DNA of 8,766 nucleotides. Source: an uncultured Bacteroidota bacterium. GTDB taxonomy: Bacteria > Bacteroidota > Bacteroidia > Chitinophagales > Chitinophagaceae. The notes under the pieces were generated by a model. That model had not been told where the DNA came from. It searched no databases and saw only the letters and a program-made list of their open reading frames with translations. A program made the position numbers and the translations under genes. Location: NCBI GenBank assembly GCA_903835145.1, contig CAILMA010000607.1:1-8766 (forward strand). Reading direction: 5' to 3'. This document shows positions 1-6,965 of the stretch, piece by piece. How positions within the stretch are numbered: the first letter of the stretch is position 1; each line of letters opens with the position of its first letter.

Positions 1-574
1 AACTGCAGGTGTTAATCCGCTTGGTGGTTGCCTGCCTATGTTGCTACAGATACCAATTCTGCTGTCTATGTATAACATGTTCCCATCGTTTATTGAGTTC
101 AGGCAGCGCAGTTTCCTTTGGGCCGATGACCTATCGAGCTATGACAGTATTTTCAGCTGGTCTACTAACATACCTCTTGTTTCATCTTTGTTCGGGAACC
201 ACATTAGTTTGTTTTGCTTGCTCATGACAGCGTCAAGTCTTTTCCTGGCCGTTTATAACAGGAACATGACTCCGCAGGACCCAAATAACCCTATGATGAA
301 ATACATGCCCTATGTTTTCCCATTTATACTTATGGGCTGGTTTAATAAGATGGCGGCGGCACTTACTTTCTATTACACCTTTTCAAACATATTGAGCATT
401 GCTCAGCAGTTCATCATTCAGAAATACTTCATTGATGAAAAAGCTATTCATGCCCAAATGCAGGAAAACAGAAATAAACCGGCAAGCCAATCAAAGTGGC
501 AACAAAAACTTGAAGACATTCAGAAAACACAGGCTGAACGTGCAAGGGTGCAACCAAGGATAAATAAAAAGTAA
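1..574 (+). CDS. yidC: Membrane protein insertase YidC, C-terminal part (5' end outside window)
   Basis: This is the last 190 residues of YidC/Oxa1, the inner-membrane insertase that helps membrane proteins fold and insert, alone or with SecYEG. The frame is already open at base 2, so the gene starts left of the window. The family signature NPLGGCLPMLLQIPI is visible at about bases 14-58. It is followed by a short loop (SFLWADDLS), a membrane segment near bases 206-260, the MTPQDPNNPMMKYMPYVFP stretch, and a final hydrophobic pair ending in LTFYYTFSNILSIAQQF. These match the conserved 60KD_IMP domain (PF02096). The tail is hydrophilic and basic (KPASQSKWQQKLEDIQ to RINKK); in this family such tails are thought to contact ribosomes. 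No terminator is visible before the next gene, 63 bp downstream of the stop codon. The large periplasmic domain expected in Gram-negative YidC would lie outside the window. Confidence 0.95.
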   Translation, partial: TAGVNPLGGCLPMLLQIPILLSMYNMFPSFIEFRQRSFLWADDLSSYDSIFSWSTNIPLVSSLFGNHISLFCLLMTASSLFLAVYNRNMTPQDPNNPMMKYMPYVFPFILMGWFNKMAAALTFYYTFSNILSIAQQFIIQKYFIDEKAIHAQMQENRNKPASQSKWQQKLEDIQKTQAERARVQPRINKK

Positions 575-637
575 TTTACTACGATTTTCTGGCATTAAAA
601 TTGTTTGATTTATTGTAATGGGAATCAACAATTTTAC

Positions 638-2488
638 ATGAGATATACACTCAATATTCTATTGTTCGCCGGCACTTTCATGGTTTGTGGAAGTGCCGGA
701 GCTCAAGTATTGAATAAAATCGACAGTATTAAATTGAAGAAGGTCCATTTTACGGATAACAAATTCATTAATAATATTTTTCAGGAGGCGGTAAACTCTG
801 CCAAAGTAAGCCCGGACCTGAATGAAAATGGAAATGTAAACGGGAAAAGTGAGGCCCCGTTTATGAAATATCAGGGCAAGATCATAAGGAAGATCAACGT
901 ACACCCCCTAAATTTCGACTATTCTTTTACCGATACCGTTCATCGTGATCATAGCCTCCCGACAAGAATAGGTAAGCGACTGCACGAAACCACCCGGAAA
1001 TTCATTATCCGCGACAACTTGTTCATTCATGAAAATGAAGAGCTCAATGCCTTCAAAGTAGCAGATAATGAGCGCTATCTTCGCTCACTTGACTATATTC
1101 AGGATGCCCGCATATTTGTAAGACCAGTAAAGCACTATAAAGATTCTGTAGATATCGACATCTACACCAAGGATGTATTCAGTATAGCCGGGGGGGCATC
1201 TTCGCAGGTGCTCAACCACATCAACGGAGATCTTTATGAGACGAATCTTGGTGGCATGGCCCAGCGACTGGAGTTTACCGGTTTATATGACTACAACAGG
1301 AAACCTGAATTGGGGTATGGTGGCTTGTACCGAAAAGACAACGTAATGCACAGCTTTATTGATGCTACAGTTGCCTACAGCACCATGAATCTCAACTCGT
1401 TTACCCACGAAGAGGAAACAGCACAGTATTTTACGCTAAGTAAGCTGCTGATTTCACCTTATTCACGCGTCGCCGGTGGATTGAATATCAGCCAGAATCA
1501 ATCTTATAACTTGTACAATAGTCCGGATAATCTATTTTACAGGTACAAGTATGATCTGTTTGATGCGTGGGCTGGTTACAATATCGGCATAAAACAACTT
1601 ACTGCTAACAACAACACAATAAGGGACCGCCGTTTTTTTGCATTAAGATATTTCAACCGAACTTTCTCCGAAGTGCCTACTCAGGTGGGTAAAAACTTCG
1701 ACCCTTTCTTCAACAATACACAAGCCGTGCTTGGGCAAATCACCTTTTTCAGGCAAGACTACTACCGTACGCAGTATATTTATGGCTTTGGTACCACCGA
1801 GGATCTACCATATGGGTATAACATTGCCCTTACAGCTGGTTGGCAGAGGCAACTGAGCCTCGAACGCCCCTATGCCGGCACTAAAATCTCACAGTTTATT
1901 GCCACCGGTAATGGTGACTTTATTCAATTATACCTGAAGGCTGGTGGCTACCTGCATAATCATGCCATTCAAGATGGGAGTTTCCTTATTGGTGCTACAG
2001 GGTACAGCCGTTTAATTTTCTGGAACAGTACCAAGATAAGGCAGTATATTAACGTGAGTTACACGCACCTTTATGACAGAGTTACCTATGCTCCACTTAC
2101 GATAGACAATAGTTATGGCGTAAGGGGTTTCCTTTCTGACAGCGTTTATGGCACCAGCAGGCTTAGTTTGCAGCTGGAAACCGAATTTTACCTCAAGTAT
2201 AAACTTTGGGGCTTCAAGTTTGCTCCATTCCCCTACTCAGATTTTTCGCTCATCACGCCACAAAATAAATTATTCTCAGAGTCATCGCTTTATGCAAGCG
2301 TTGGCGGCGGCGTGCGGGCAAGGAATGAAAATCTTGTATTTCATACCATTGAGTTGCGGGCTTATTATTTCCCTATTGCGCCTACAAACATGAAAGGGTT
2401 CAAAATAATACTTACCGCCAATGTAAGGTTCAGGTATTCCAGCAACTACATCAGTGCACCCGATGTTGTGCAATTAAACCTGGAGTAA
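638..2488 (+). CDS. Omp85-superfamily outer-membrane barrel protein with one POTRA domain
   Basis: A 616-residue secreted outer-membrane protein. I chose ATG 638 over the upstream in-frame TTG at 605 because it opens directly into a signal peptide (MRYTLNILLFAGTFMV, then CGSAGA-Q, cleavage near residue 22). Residues about 80-180 have the beta-alpha-alpha-beta-beta pattern of a single POTRA domain, including NERYLRSLDYIQDARIFV and a closing DSVDIDIYTKD strand. Residues about 185-616 are rich in aromatic, alternating strands typical of a beta barrel. They contain VRGF at 495-498, the lid-loop motif of the Omp85 superfamily (BamA, TamA, FhaC). BamA has five POTRAs, so this is not BamA itself. 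It may be a paralogue acting in outer-membrane protein or lipid handling, but its substrate cannot be told from the sequence. The chain ends in NLE rather than an aromatic residue. An RNA hairpin lies in the signal-peptide codons (669-699). Confidence 0.8.
   Translation: MRYTLNILLFAGTFMVCGSAGAQVLNKIDSIKLKKVHFTDNKFINNIFQEAVNSAKVSPDLNENGNVNGKSEAPFMKYQGKIIRKINVHPLNFDYSFTDTVHRDHSLPTRIGKRLHETTRKFIIRDNLFIHENEELNAFKVADNERYLRSLDYIQDARIFVRPVKHYKDSVDIDIYTKDVFSIAGGASSQVLNHINGDLYETNLGGMAQRLEFTGLYDYNRKPELGYGGLYRKDNVMHSFIDATVAYSTMNLNSFTHEEETAQYFTLSKLLISPYSRVAGGLNISQNQSYNLYNSPDNLFYRYKYDLFDAWAGYNIGIKQLTANNNTIRDRRFFALRYFNRTFSEVPTQVGKNFDPFFNNTQAVLGQITFFRQDYYRTQYIYGFGTTEDLPYGYNIALTAGWQRQLSLERPYAGTKISQFIATGNGDFIQLYLKAGGYLHNHAIQDGSFLIGATGYSRLIFWNSTKIRQYINVSYTHLYDRVTYAPLTIDNSYGVRGFLSDSVYGTSRLSLQLETEFYLKYKLWGFKFAPFPYSDFSLITPQNKLFSESSLYASVGGGVRARNENLVFHTIELRAYYFPIAPTNMKGFKIILTANVRFRYSSNYISAPDVVQLNLE
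669..699 (+). other. Strong hairpin within signal-peptide codons of the Omp85-like gene
   Basis: Bases 669-680 pair with 688-699 to give a 12-bp stem: a perfect 9-bp inverted repeat (CCGGCACTT and AAGTGCCGG), then one T-G wobble and two more pairs, around a 7-nt loop. It starts 31 nt downstream of the A of ATG 638. No T-run follows, so it is not a terminator. In mRNA it could slow or gate early translation of the outer-membrane protein. That role is inferred; the stem itself is seen directly. Confidence 0.5.
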
Positions 2489-2500
2489 ACCTTTATTTCA

Positions 2501-2508
2501 TACATTTA
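2501..2508 (+). promoter_or_regulatory. Possible -7 element ahead of the MgtC-family gene
   Basis: TACATTTA differs at one position from the Bacteroidota -7 consensus TAnnTTTG and would give a short leader before ATG 2536. No convincing TTG -33 partner at the usual distance was found, so this is a weak call. The same octamer appears at 4808-4815, ahead of the amidotransferase gene. Confidence 0.2.
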
Positions 2509-2535
2509 TATGTTCTTTTTTACGGACTCAATTCA

Positions 2536-3177
2536 ATGACAATGGATATTATACATACGTTGGCCTTTAAATTTATTCTTGCATTGCTTATCGGCGGCGT
2601 TATAGGCATTGAGCGAGAGCTAAGAAGTAAGTCAGCCGGTTTTCGCACTATGATTCTCATTTGCATGGGTGCCACTATGTTTACAATATTATCTAAATTC
2701 ATAGGTGGTGCAGGAAACCCTGACAGGATAGCATCGAACGTAGTAGTAGGCATTGGTTTCCTTGGCGCAGGCGTAATCTTCAGGGGAGATAAGGGCGTAA
2801 GCGGAATCACCACAGCGGCTACTATCTGGCTCACTGCTGCTATGGGCATGGGTATTGGCTGTGGCTATTACTCAGTGTCTGTTTACGGCTGCATTGCGGT
2901 ACTTGCGGTCTTGTTTATCCTATCCTTTCTCGACAATGCGATTGACCGTCTGAATCAGGTTCGGGAATACAGAATCGTTTATGCGTACGAAAGTGATCAC
3001 CACCATAAATATGAAAAATTATTTAAACACTATGGCCTGAGCATAAGAAGAAGGTCGCAAAGCAAAATTGGCAACATTATCACAGGCCGATGGACTGTGA
3101 CAGGGACGGAAAAAAAACACATTGCGCTGATAGAGCACATTTTGAAAGACTTGTCTATAAGTGAATTTGACTTTTAA
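2536..3177 (+). CDS. MgtC/SapB-family membrane protein
   Basis: A 213-residue inner-membrane protein of the MgtC family (PF02308). Residues about 8-135 are a bundle of hydrophobic helices with the family's conserved blocks: GGVIGIEREL near the first helix, AGFRT, VVVGIGFLGAGVIF and GITTAATIWLTAAMG. The last 70 or so residues are hydrophilic and fit the small ACT-like cytoplasmic domain found in many MgtC homologues (YESDHHHKYEKLFKHYG to ISEFDF). In Salmonella and Mycobacterium, MgtC is tied to growth at low magnesium and to intramacrophage survival through F1Fo ATPase. In an environmental Bacteroidota it is more likely a general magnesium- or stress-linked membrane protein, which is inference. 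Two in-frame starts lie close together (ATG 2536 and ATG 2542); the upstream one is chosen by convention. No riboswitch-like leader is visible in the 47-bp gap to the previous gene. Confidence 0.9.
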   Translation: MTMDIIHTLAFKFILALLIGGVIGIERELRSKSAGFRTMILICMGATMFTILSKFIGGAGNPDRIASNVVVGIGFLGAGVIFRGDKGVSGITTAATIWLTAAMGMGIGCGYYSVSVYGCIAVLAVLFILSFLDNAIDRLNQVREYRIVYAYESDHHHKYEKLFKHYGLSIRRRSQSKIGNIITGRWTVTGTEKKHIALIEHILKDLSISEFDF

Positions 3178-3265
3178 GCTACTGTCAGCATTTTGCTGTG
3201 ATTGTATGTGAATAAATCGCTACACGCGGCCCCGTTTTTCCATCATTTTCTTACATTCGTGCCAA

Positions 3266-3697
3266 ATGAAAAAATCTCACTTTTTCTTCTTTGCATTGTT
3301 ATGCATGATTGTCGCTGCATGTAAAGGTGGCTCGCAAAAATCTAACCCGAAGCACTTACCCACACCCGGAGCACTGATGGACAGCGCTGCAATGAAAATA
3401 ACAAATGATCAGCTTAACGACTTCATATTCTCTGTAACTGTTAGGGCCGATAGTCAGGTCAAGGATGGCGTTTATGCTATACGTGCTGCCTATGGCTTCG
3501 ATGTTGCAAATGGCACCTTCACCATGCCCAAAGGTCTGGAAGACTATAAACTTTCTCTAAGGAAGGGTACATCGGCCTATACCTATATAATTGGTTTCCT
3601 GGTACCTGACGATACTACGTTTCATGACTATTTTGAGGTGGCAGGTACAAAAACTTCTATTAGTATGAAGTACCTCAAAAGCTACACCTACCAATAG
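3266..3697 (+). CDS. Small lipoprotein of unknown function
   Basis: A 143-residue protein that I do not recognise. It has a clear lipoprotein signal: two lysines, a phenylalanine-rich hydrophobic core, then V16-A17-A18-C19 as the lipobox, so Cys19 should be lipidated by Lgt and the leader cut by signal peptidase II. The residues after the cysteine (KGGSQKS) lack the acidic run described as a surface-export signal in some Bacteroidota lipoproteins, so a periplasm-facing location is a reasonable guess. The mature part is mixed polar sequence with likely beta strands (YAIRAAYGFDVANGTFTMP, TYIIGFLVPDD, FHDYFEVAG) and ends in SYTYQ. It sits 88 bp after the MgtC-family gene and 77 bp before the dioxygenase. 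The context does not indicate a role. TACATTCG at 3252-3259 resembles a -7 element but lies very close to the ATG. Confidence 0.75.
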   Translation: MKKSHFFFFALLCMIVAACKGGSQKSNPKHLPTPGALMDSAAMKITNDQLNDFIFSVTVRADSQVKDGVYAIRAAYGFDVANGTFTMPKGLEDYKLSLRKGTSAYTYIIGFLVPDDTTFHDYFEVAGTKTSISMKYLKSYTYQ

Positions 3698-3728
3698 GAA
3701 AATTCATACAAACATAATAATGCAACAA

Positions 3729-3751
3729 CGCTAACAAACGTAATTTTAGCG
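3729..3751. promoter_or_regulatory. Inverted repeat over a possible promoter ahead of the dioxygenase gene
   Basis: CGCTAA at 3729-3734 and TTAGCG at 3746-3751 form a perfect 6-bp inverted repeat with 11 bases between. The right arm overlaps TAATTTTA (3741-3748), one mismatch from the Bacteroidota -7 consensus TAnnTTTG, 26 bp before ATG 3775. This is the layout expected of an operator over a promoter, but both parts are short and could arise by chance. Confidence 0.25.
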
Positions 3752-3774
3752 CTTATCCAACATTTCGAGTTACA

Positions 3775-4716
3775 ATGAATATTCCGGTAGTTAATCTGGC
3801 CGACTTTAACAGCGGCGATCCACAGCTGAAACAATATTTTGTGCAGCAACTCGGCAGAGCATTTGAAGAAACAGGATTTGTGGCTGTAAAAAACCATAGC
3901 ATTTCTGACGAGCTCATCGCAGATTTGTATCAGCATGTGGAAGAGTTTTTTAACCTTCCCGTTGAAACAAAGAACAGCTATGAAATTCCGGGGCTTGCAG
4001 GTCAAAGAGGTTACACATCGTTTGGTAAAGAACATGCAAAGGGATTTGATGCGCCTGACCTGAAAGAGTTTTTCCAGTTTGGGCAGGAAGTAACAGACGG
4101 AGATCCGATAAAAGAAGAATACCCCGCTAACGTAACAGTGGCTGAAGTGCCGGAATTCACACCAACATTGCTTCACGCTTACAAAGCATTTGAAGGTAGT
4201 GGTAATGCGCTGCTGCGGGCCATAGCTTTGTATCTTGGCCTTGACGAGCACTACTTTGAGCCCCATGTACACAACGGGAATTCTATATTGAGAGCCATCT
4301 ATTATCCCCCTATTACAAGCGAACCAAAATCTGCTATAAGAGCCGAACAACACGAAGATATCAACCTTATTACCTTACTGGTGGGCGCATCGGCCGATGG
4401 GCTTGAAATTCTTACCAAACAAAATACCTGGGTGCCGGTTACCTCGCTCCCGGAGCAAATAGTGGTAAATGTTGGCGATATGTTGCAAAGATTAACGAAC
4501 AACAAATTAAAATCTACTACCCATCGTGTAGTAAATCCACCGGTAGAGAAGTGGTCAAGCCCCCGTTTTTCAATCCCCTATTTCCTGCACCCAAAAAGCG
4601 AAATGAGTCTTGCGTGCCTGAGTGGCTGTATTGACGCAAACAATCCGAAACAATATGAAGACTACACAGCCGGCGAATATCTGGATGAAAGGTTGAGGGA
4701 AATTGGACTCAAATAA
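3775..4716 (+). CDS. 2-oxoglutarate/Fe(II) dioxygenase, isopenicillin N synthase superfamily
   Basis: A 313-residue soluble oxygenase. It begins with MNIPVVNLADF and continues through a DIOX_N-type domain (PF14226, about residues 4-120) that includes GRAFEETGFVAVKNHSI and ETKNSYEIPGLAGQRGYTSFG. The C-terminal double-stranded beta helix (PF03171, about residues 165-275) has all the expected metal ligands: H193 and D195 in an HxD motif (EQHEDINLITLLVG) and the distal H250 in STTHRVVNP. R264-x-S266 in PRFSIPYF is the motif that binds the 2-oxoglutarate carboxylate. The enzyme therefore looks complete and active. The substrate is not predictable; relatives act on amino acids, peptides, plant-hormone-like molecules and 2-oxo acids. 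There is no neighbouring nonribosomal peptide synthetase, so beta-lactam synthesis is not supported. The gene has its own 77-bp upstream gap and is followed by an intrinsic terminator. Confidence 0.9.
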   Translation: MNIPVVNLADFNSGDPQLKQYFVQQLGRAFEETGFVAVKNHSISDELIADLYQHVEEFFNLPVETKNSYEIPGLAGQRGYTSFGKEHAKGFDAPDLKEFFQFGQEVTDGDPIKEEYPANVTVAEVPEFTPTLLHAYKAFEGSGNALLRAIALYLGLDEHYFEPHVHNGNSILRAIYYPPITSEPKSAIRAEQHEDINLITLLVGASADGLEILTKQNTWVPVTSLPEQIVVNVGDMLQRLTNNKLKSTTHRVVNPPVEKWSSPRFSIPYFLHPKSEMSLACLSGCIDANNPKQYEDYTAGEYLDERLREIGLK

Positions 4717-4771
4717 AAATTTTAGCCCTTGCTTTTGGAGGCTTCTGATTATATCATTTTCTACGGTATTT

Positions 4772-4808
4772 AAAAATGCACCCCGGTTTTGGCCGGGGTT
4801 TTCATTTT
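4772..4808 (+). terminator. Intrinsic terminator after the dioxygenase gene
   Basis: ACCCCGG (4780-4786) pairs perfectly with CCGGGGT (4793-4799) around a 6-nt loop, followed by TTTTCATTTT. An A-rich tract lies upstream (4771-4776), so the structure may also work on the minus strand. It begins about 55 bp after the dioxygenase stop codon and separates that gene from the downstream amidotransferase gene. Confidence 0.8.
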
Positions 4809-4815
4809 ACATTTA
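4808..4815 (+). promoter_or_regulatory. Possible -7 element ahead of the pabA/trpG-type gene
   Basis: TACATTTA is one mismatch from TAnnTTTG and lies just past the terminator, about 77 bp before the GTG start. A TTG at about 4789-4791 is 16 nt upstream, but it falls inside the terminator loop. Weak support. Confidence 0.2.
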
Positions 4816-4892
4816 TCTTCACCCACTGATTGCAAGTACAGGTCTTAAATCAAATAAGACTGAATATTGCCTGAATATTAATTCCGCTGCCA

Positions 4893-5456
4893 GTGTACGT
4901 GCTTATTGACAATTACGACTCGTTTACCTACATACTGCATCACTACCTGGTGCAAACAGGCCATGAATGCCTTGTGTATAAGAATGATGAGCTGTCTGTT
5001 GATGAGTTAGCTGCAATGCGACCGGAAAAGATAATACTTTCGCCAGGCCCTGAAACACCCCTACAGGCTGGTATTACTATGGATGTTGTAGCCCATTTTC
5101 ATAGATCAACTCCTATTCTCGGCGTCTGCCTCGGGCATCAGGCACTGGGTATGTTCTTCGGTGCAGAACTGGTTCATGCCCCGTATCCTATGCATGGTAA
5201 GACCAGCCAGATAAGCCATACTGGTCATGCGATTTTCGGTGGCATTCCAACGCCGTTTACGGCCATGCGCTACCACTCGCTAAGCCTTAAAAATAAAGCT
5301 GATACCGGGCTCGAAGTATTGGCCTGGACAGGTGATGATGAAATTATGGCAATAGCACATCAGCGCTTCCCTTGTGTTGGTCTTCAATTTCATCCGGAAT
5401 CTATTGGCACCCCTCACGGTCTCCAAATGCTGAAGAACTGGACTGAACTATACTGA
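4893..5456 (+). CDS. pabA: Class I glutamine amidotransferase of aminodeoxychorismate/anthranilate synthase
   Basis: A 187-residue amidotransferase that releases ammonia from glutamine for a chorismate-using partner (PabB for folate, or TrpE for tryptophan). The start is GTG 4893: an in-frame TGA at 4872 closes the frame upstream, and the translation MYVLIDNYDSFTYILHHYL aligns with the usual family start. The catalytic triad is visible: C79 in LGVCLGHQA, and H167 and E169 in QFHPESIG. PMHGKTSQISH and MRYHSLSL are typical of PabA/TrpG. The oxyanion-loop motif reads S50-PGPETP-56, where the family usually has SPGPGTP. No pabB, trpE or other trp gene is adjacent, so choosing between pabA and trpG is uncertain; a shared amphibolic subunit is also possible. 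No terminator is visible after the stop; the repeat array begins 78 bp downstream. Confidence 0.88.
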   Translation: MYVLIDNYDSFTYILHHYLVQTGHECLVYKNDELSVDELAAMRPEKIILSPGPETPLQAGITMDVVAHFHRSTPILGVCLGHQALGMFFGAELVHAPYPMHGKTSQISHTGHAIFGGIPTPFTAMRYHSLSLKNKADTGLEVLAWTGDDEIMAIAHQRFPCVGLQFHPESIGTPHGLQMLKNWTELY

Positions 5457-5602
5457 GCACTACACTTCTTTTCTGCTGCTACAACATAAAACATACACAC
5501 CTCTTCAAAATATTGAAGCCCGATATCCGGTTTCAGTATGGTTTTTTCGGAACCAAATCCGAGAATATTATGGTTTTACAGGATTGTAATCCAATAATAT
5601 TA

Positions 5603-5610
5603 TAATTTTG
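5603..5610 (+). promoter_or_regulatory. Promoter-like -7 element inside repeat unit 3
   Basis: TAATTTTG matches the Bacteroidota -7 consensus TAnnTTTG exactly, with a TTG from the GGATTG of the preceding unit 16 nt upstream. It is the first of three such arrangements created by the array. Confidence 0.3.
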
Positions 5611-5666
5611 AGGGATTACATTCCGAAATTATTATGGTTTTACAGGATTGTAATCCGAGAATATTA

Positions 5667-5674
5667 TAATTTTG
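5667..5674 (+). promoter_or_regulatory. Promoter-like -7 element inside repeat unit 5
   Basis: The same TAATTTTG with an upstream TTG at 16-nt spacing, exactly 64 bp after the copy in unit 3. Confidence 0.3.
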
Positions 5675-5762
5675 AGGGATTGTATTCCGAAATTATTATG
5701 GTTTTACAGGATTTCAATCCGAGAATATTATAGTTTTCAGGGATTGTATTCCGAAATTATTA

Positions 5763-5770
5763 TACTTTTG
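5763..5770 (+). promoter_or_regulatory. Probable promoter -7 element for the ATPase gene, in the last repeat unit
   Basis: TACTTTTG fits TAnnTTTG exactly. TTG at 5744-5746 lies 16 nt upstream, slightly shorter than usual for this phylum. Transcription would start near 5777 and leave a leader of roughly 35 nt before ATG 5813, making this the most plausible proximal promoter of the three in the array. Confidence 0.45.
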
Positions 5771-5809
5771 CAGGATTAGATTACAATTTATTCAGAAATC
5801 AACCCGTAA

Positions 5810-6940
<1,131 letters not shown>

Positions 6941-6965
6941 GGAAAGCCAGACCGCACTACCAATG

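Larger units (their letters stand above)
5534..5789. repeat. Tandem array of eight 32-bp units with internal dyads and promoter-like cores
   Basis: Eight head-to-tail 32-bp units start at 5534, 5566, 5598, 5630, 5662, 5694, 5726 and 5758. The general form is TATTAT, two variable bases, TTTT, a short variable stretch ending in G, GGATT or AGGATT, two bases, AATCC or ATTCC, then five bases. Two types alternate: A units (5566, 5630, 5694) read GGTTTTACAGGATT..AATCC, and B units (5598, 5662, 5726) read A(A/G)TTTT(G/C)AGGGATT..ATTCC. This makes a 64-bp super-unit; 5630-5693 and 5694-5757 differ at only four positions. The first unit (5534) and the last (5758) are the most diverged. The region is AT-rich and has no open frame. 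There are no unique spacers, so it is not CRISPR. 32 bp is about three helical turns, so equivalent sites face the same side of the DNA. It fills most of the 356-bp gap before the ATPase gene. Confidence 0.95.

Noticed and set aside
605..637. Upstream TTG start extending the Omp85-like protein by 11 residues
   Set aside because: The extension puts a polar stretch ahead of a well-formed signal peptide that begins at ATG 638.
3186..3198. CAGCA-TTT-TGCTG hairpin after the MgtC-family gene as a terminator
   Set aside because: The stem is only 5 bp and no T-run follows.
3688..4353. Long antisense open frame (221 codons) opposite the dioxygenase gene
   Set aside because: The translation is cysteine- and phenylalanine-rich with no domain. 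The plus-strand frame has full catalytic motifs, so this is a shadow.
4703..4909. Small plus-strand open frame after the dioxygenase gene
   Set aside because: It overlaps the ends of both neighbours and runs through the intrinsic terminator at 4780-4808. The translation has no recognisable features.
3775..5456. Beta-lactam or other secondary-metabolite cluster, suggested by an isopenicillin N synthase-like enzyme and a chorismate amidotransferase
   Set aside because: No peptide synthetase, pabB/trpE-like or tailoring gene is present, and a terminator separates the two genes.
5503..5518. CTTCAA-AATA-TTGAAG hairpin after the amidotransferase gene as a terminator
   Set aside because: The stem is perfect but short and AT-rich, and it lacks a T-run. 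It may be part of a decayed ninth repeat unit (ATCCG falls in register at 5525-5529), but the match is too weak to call.
5534..5789. CRISPR array
   Set aside because: The units abut one another with no unique spacers between them, and no cas gene is nearby.
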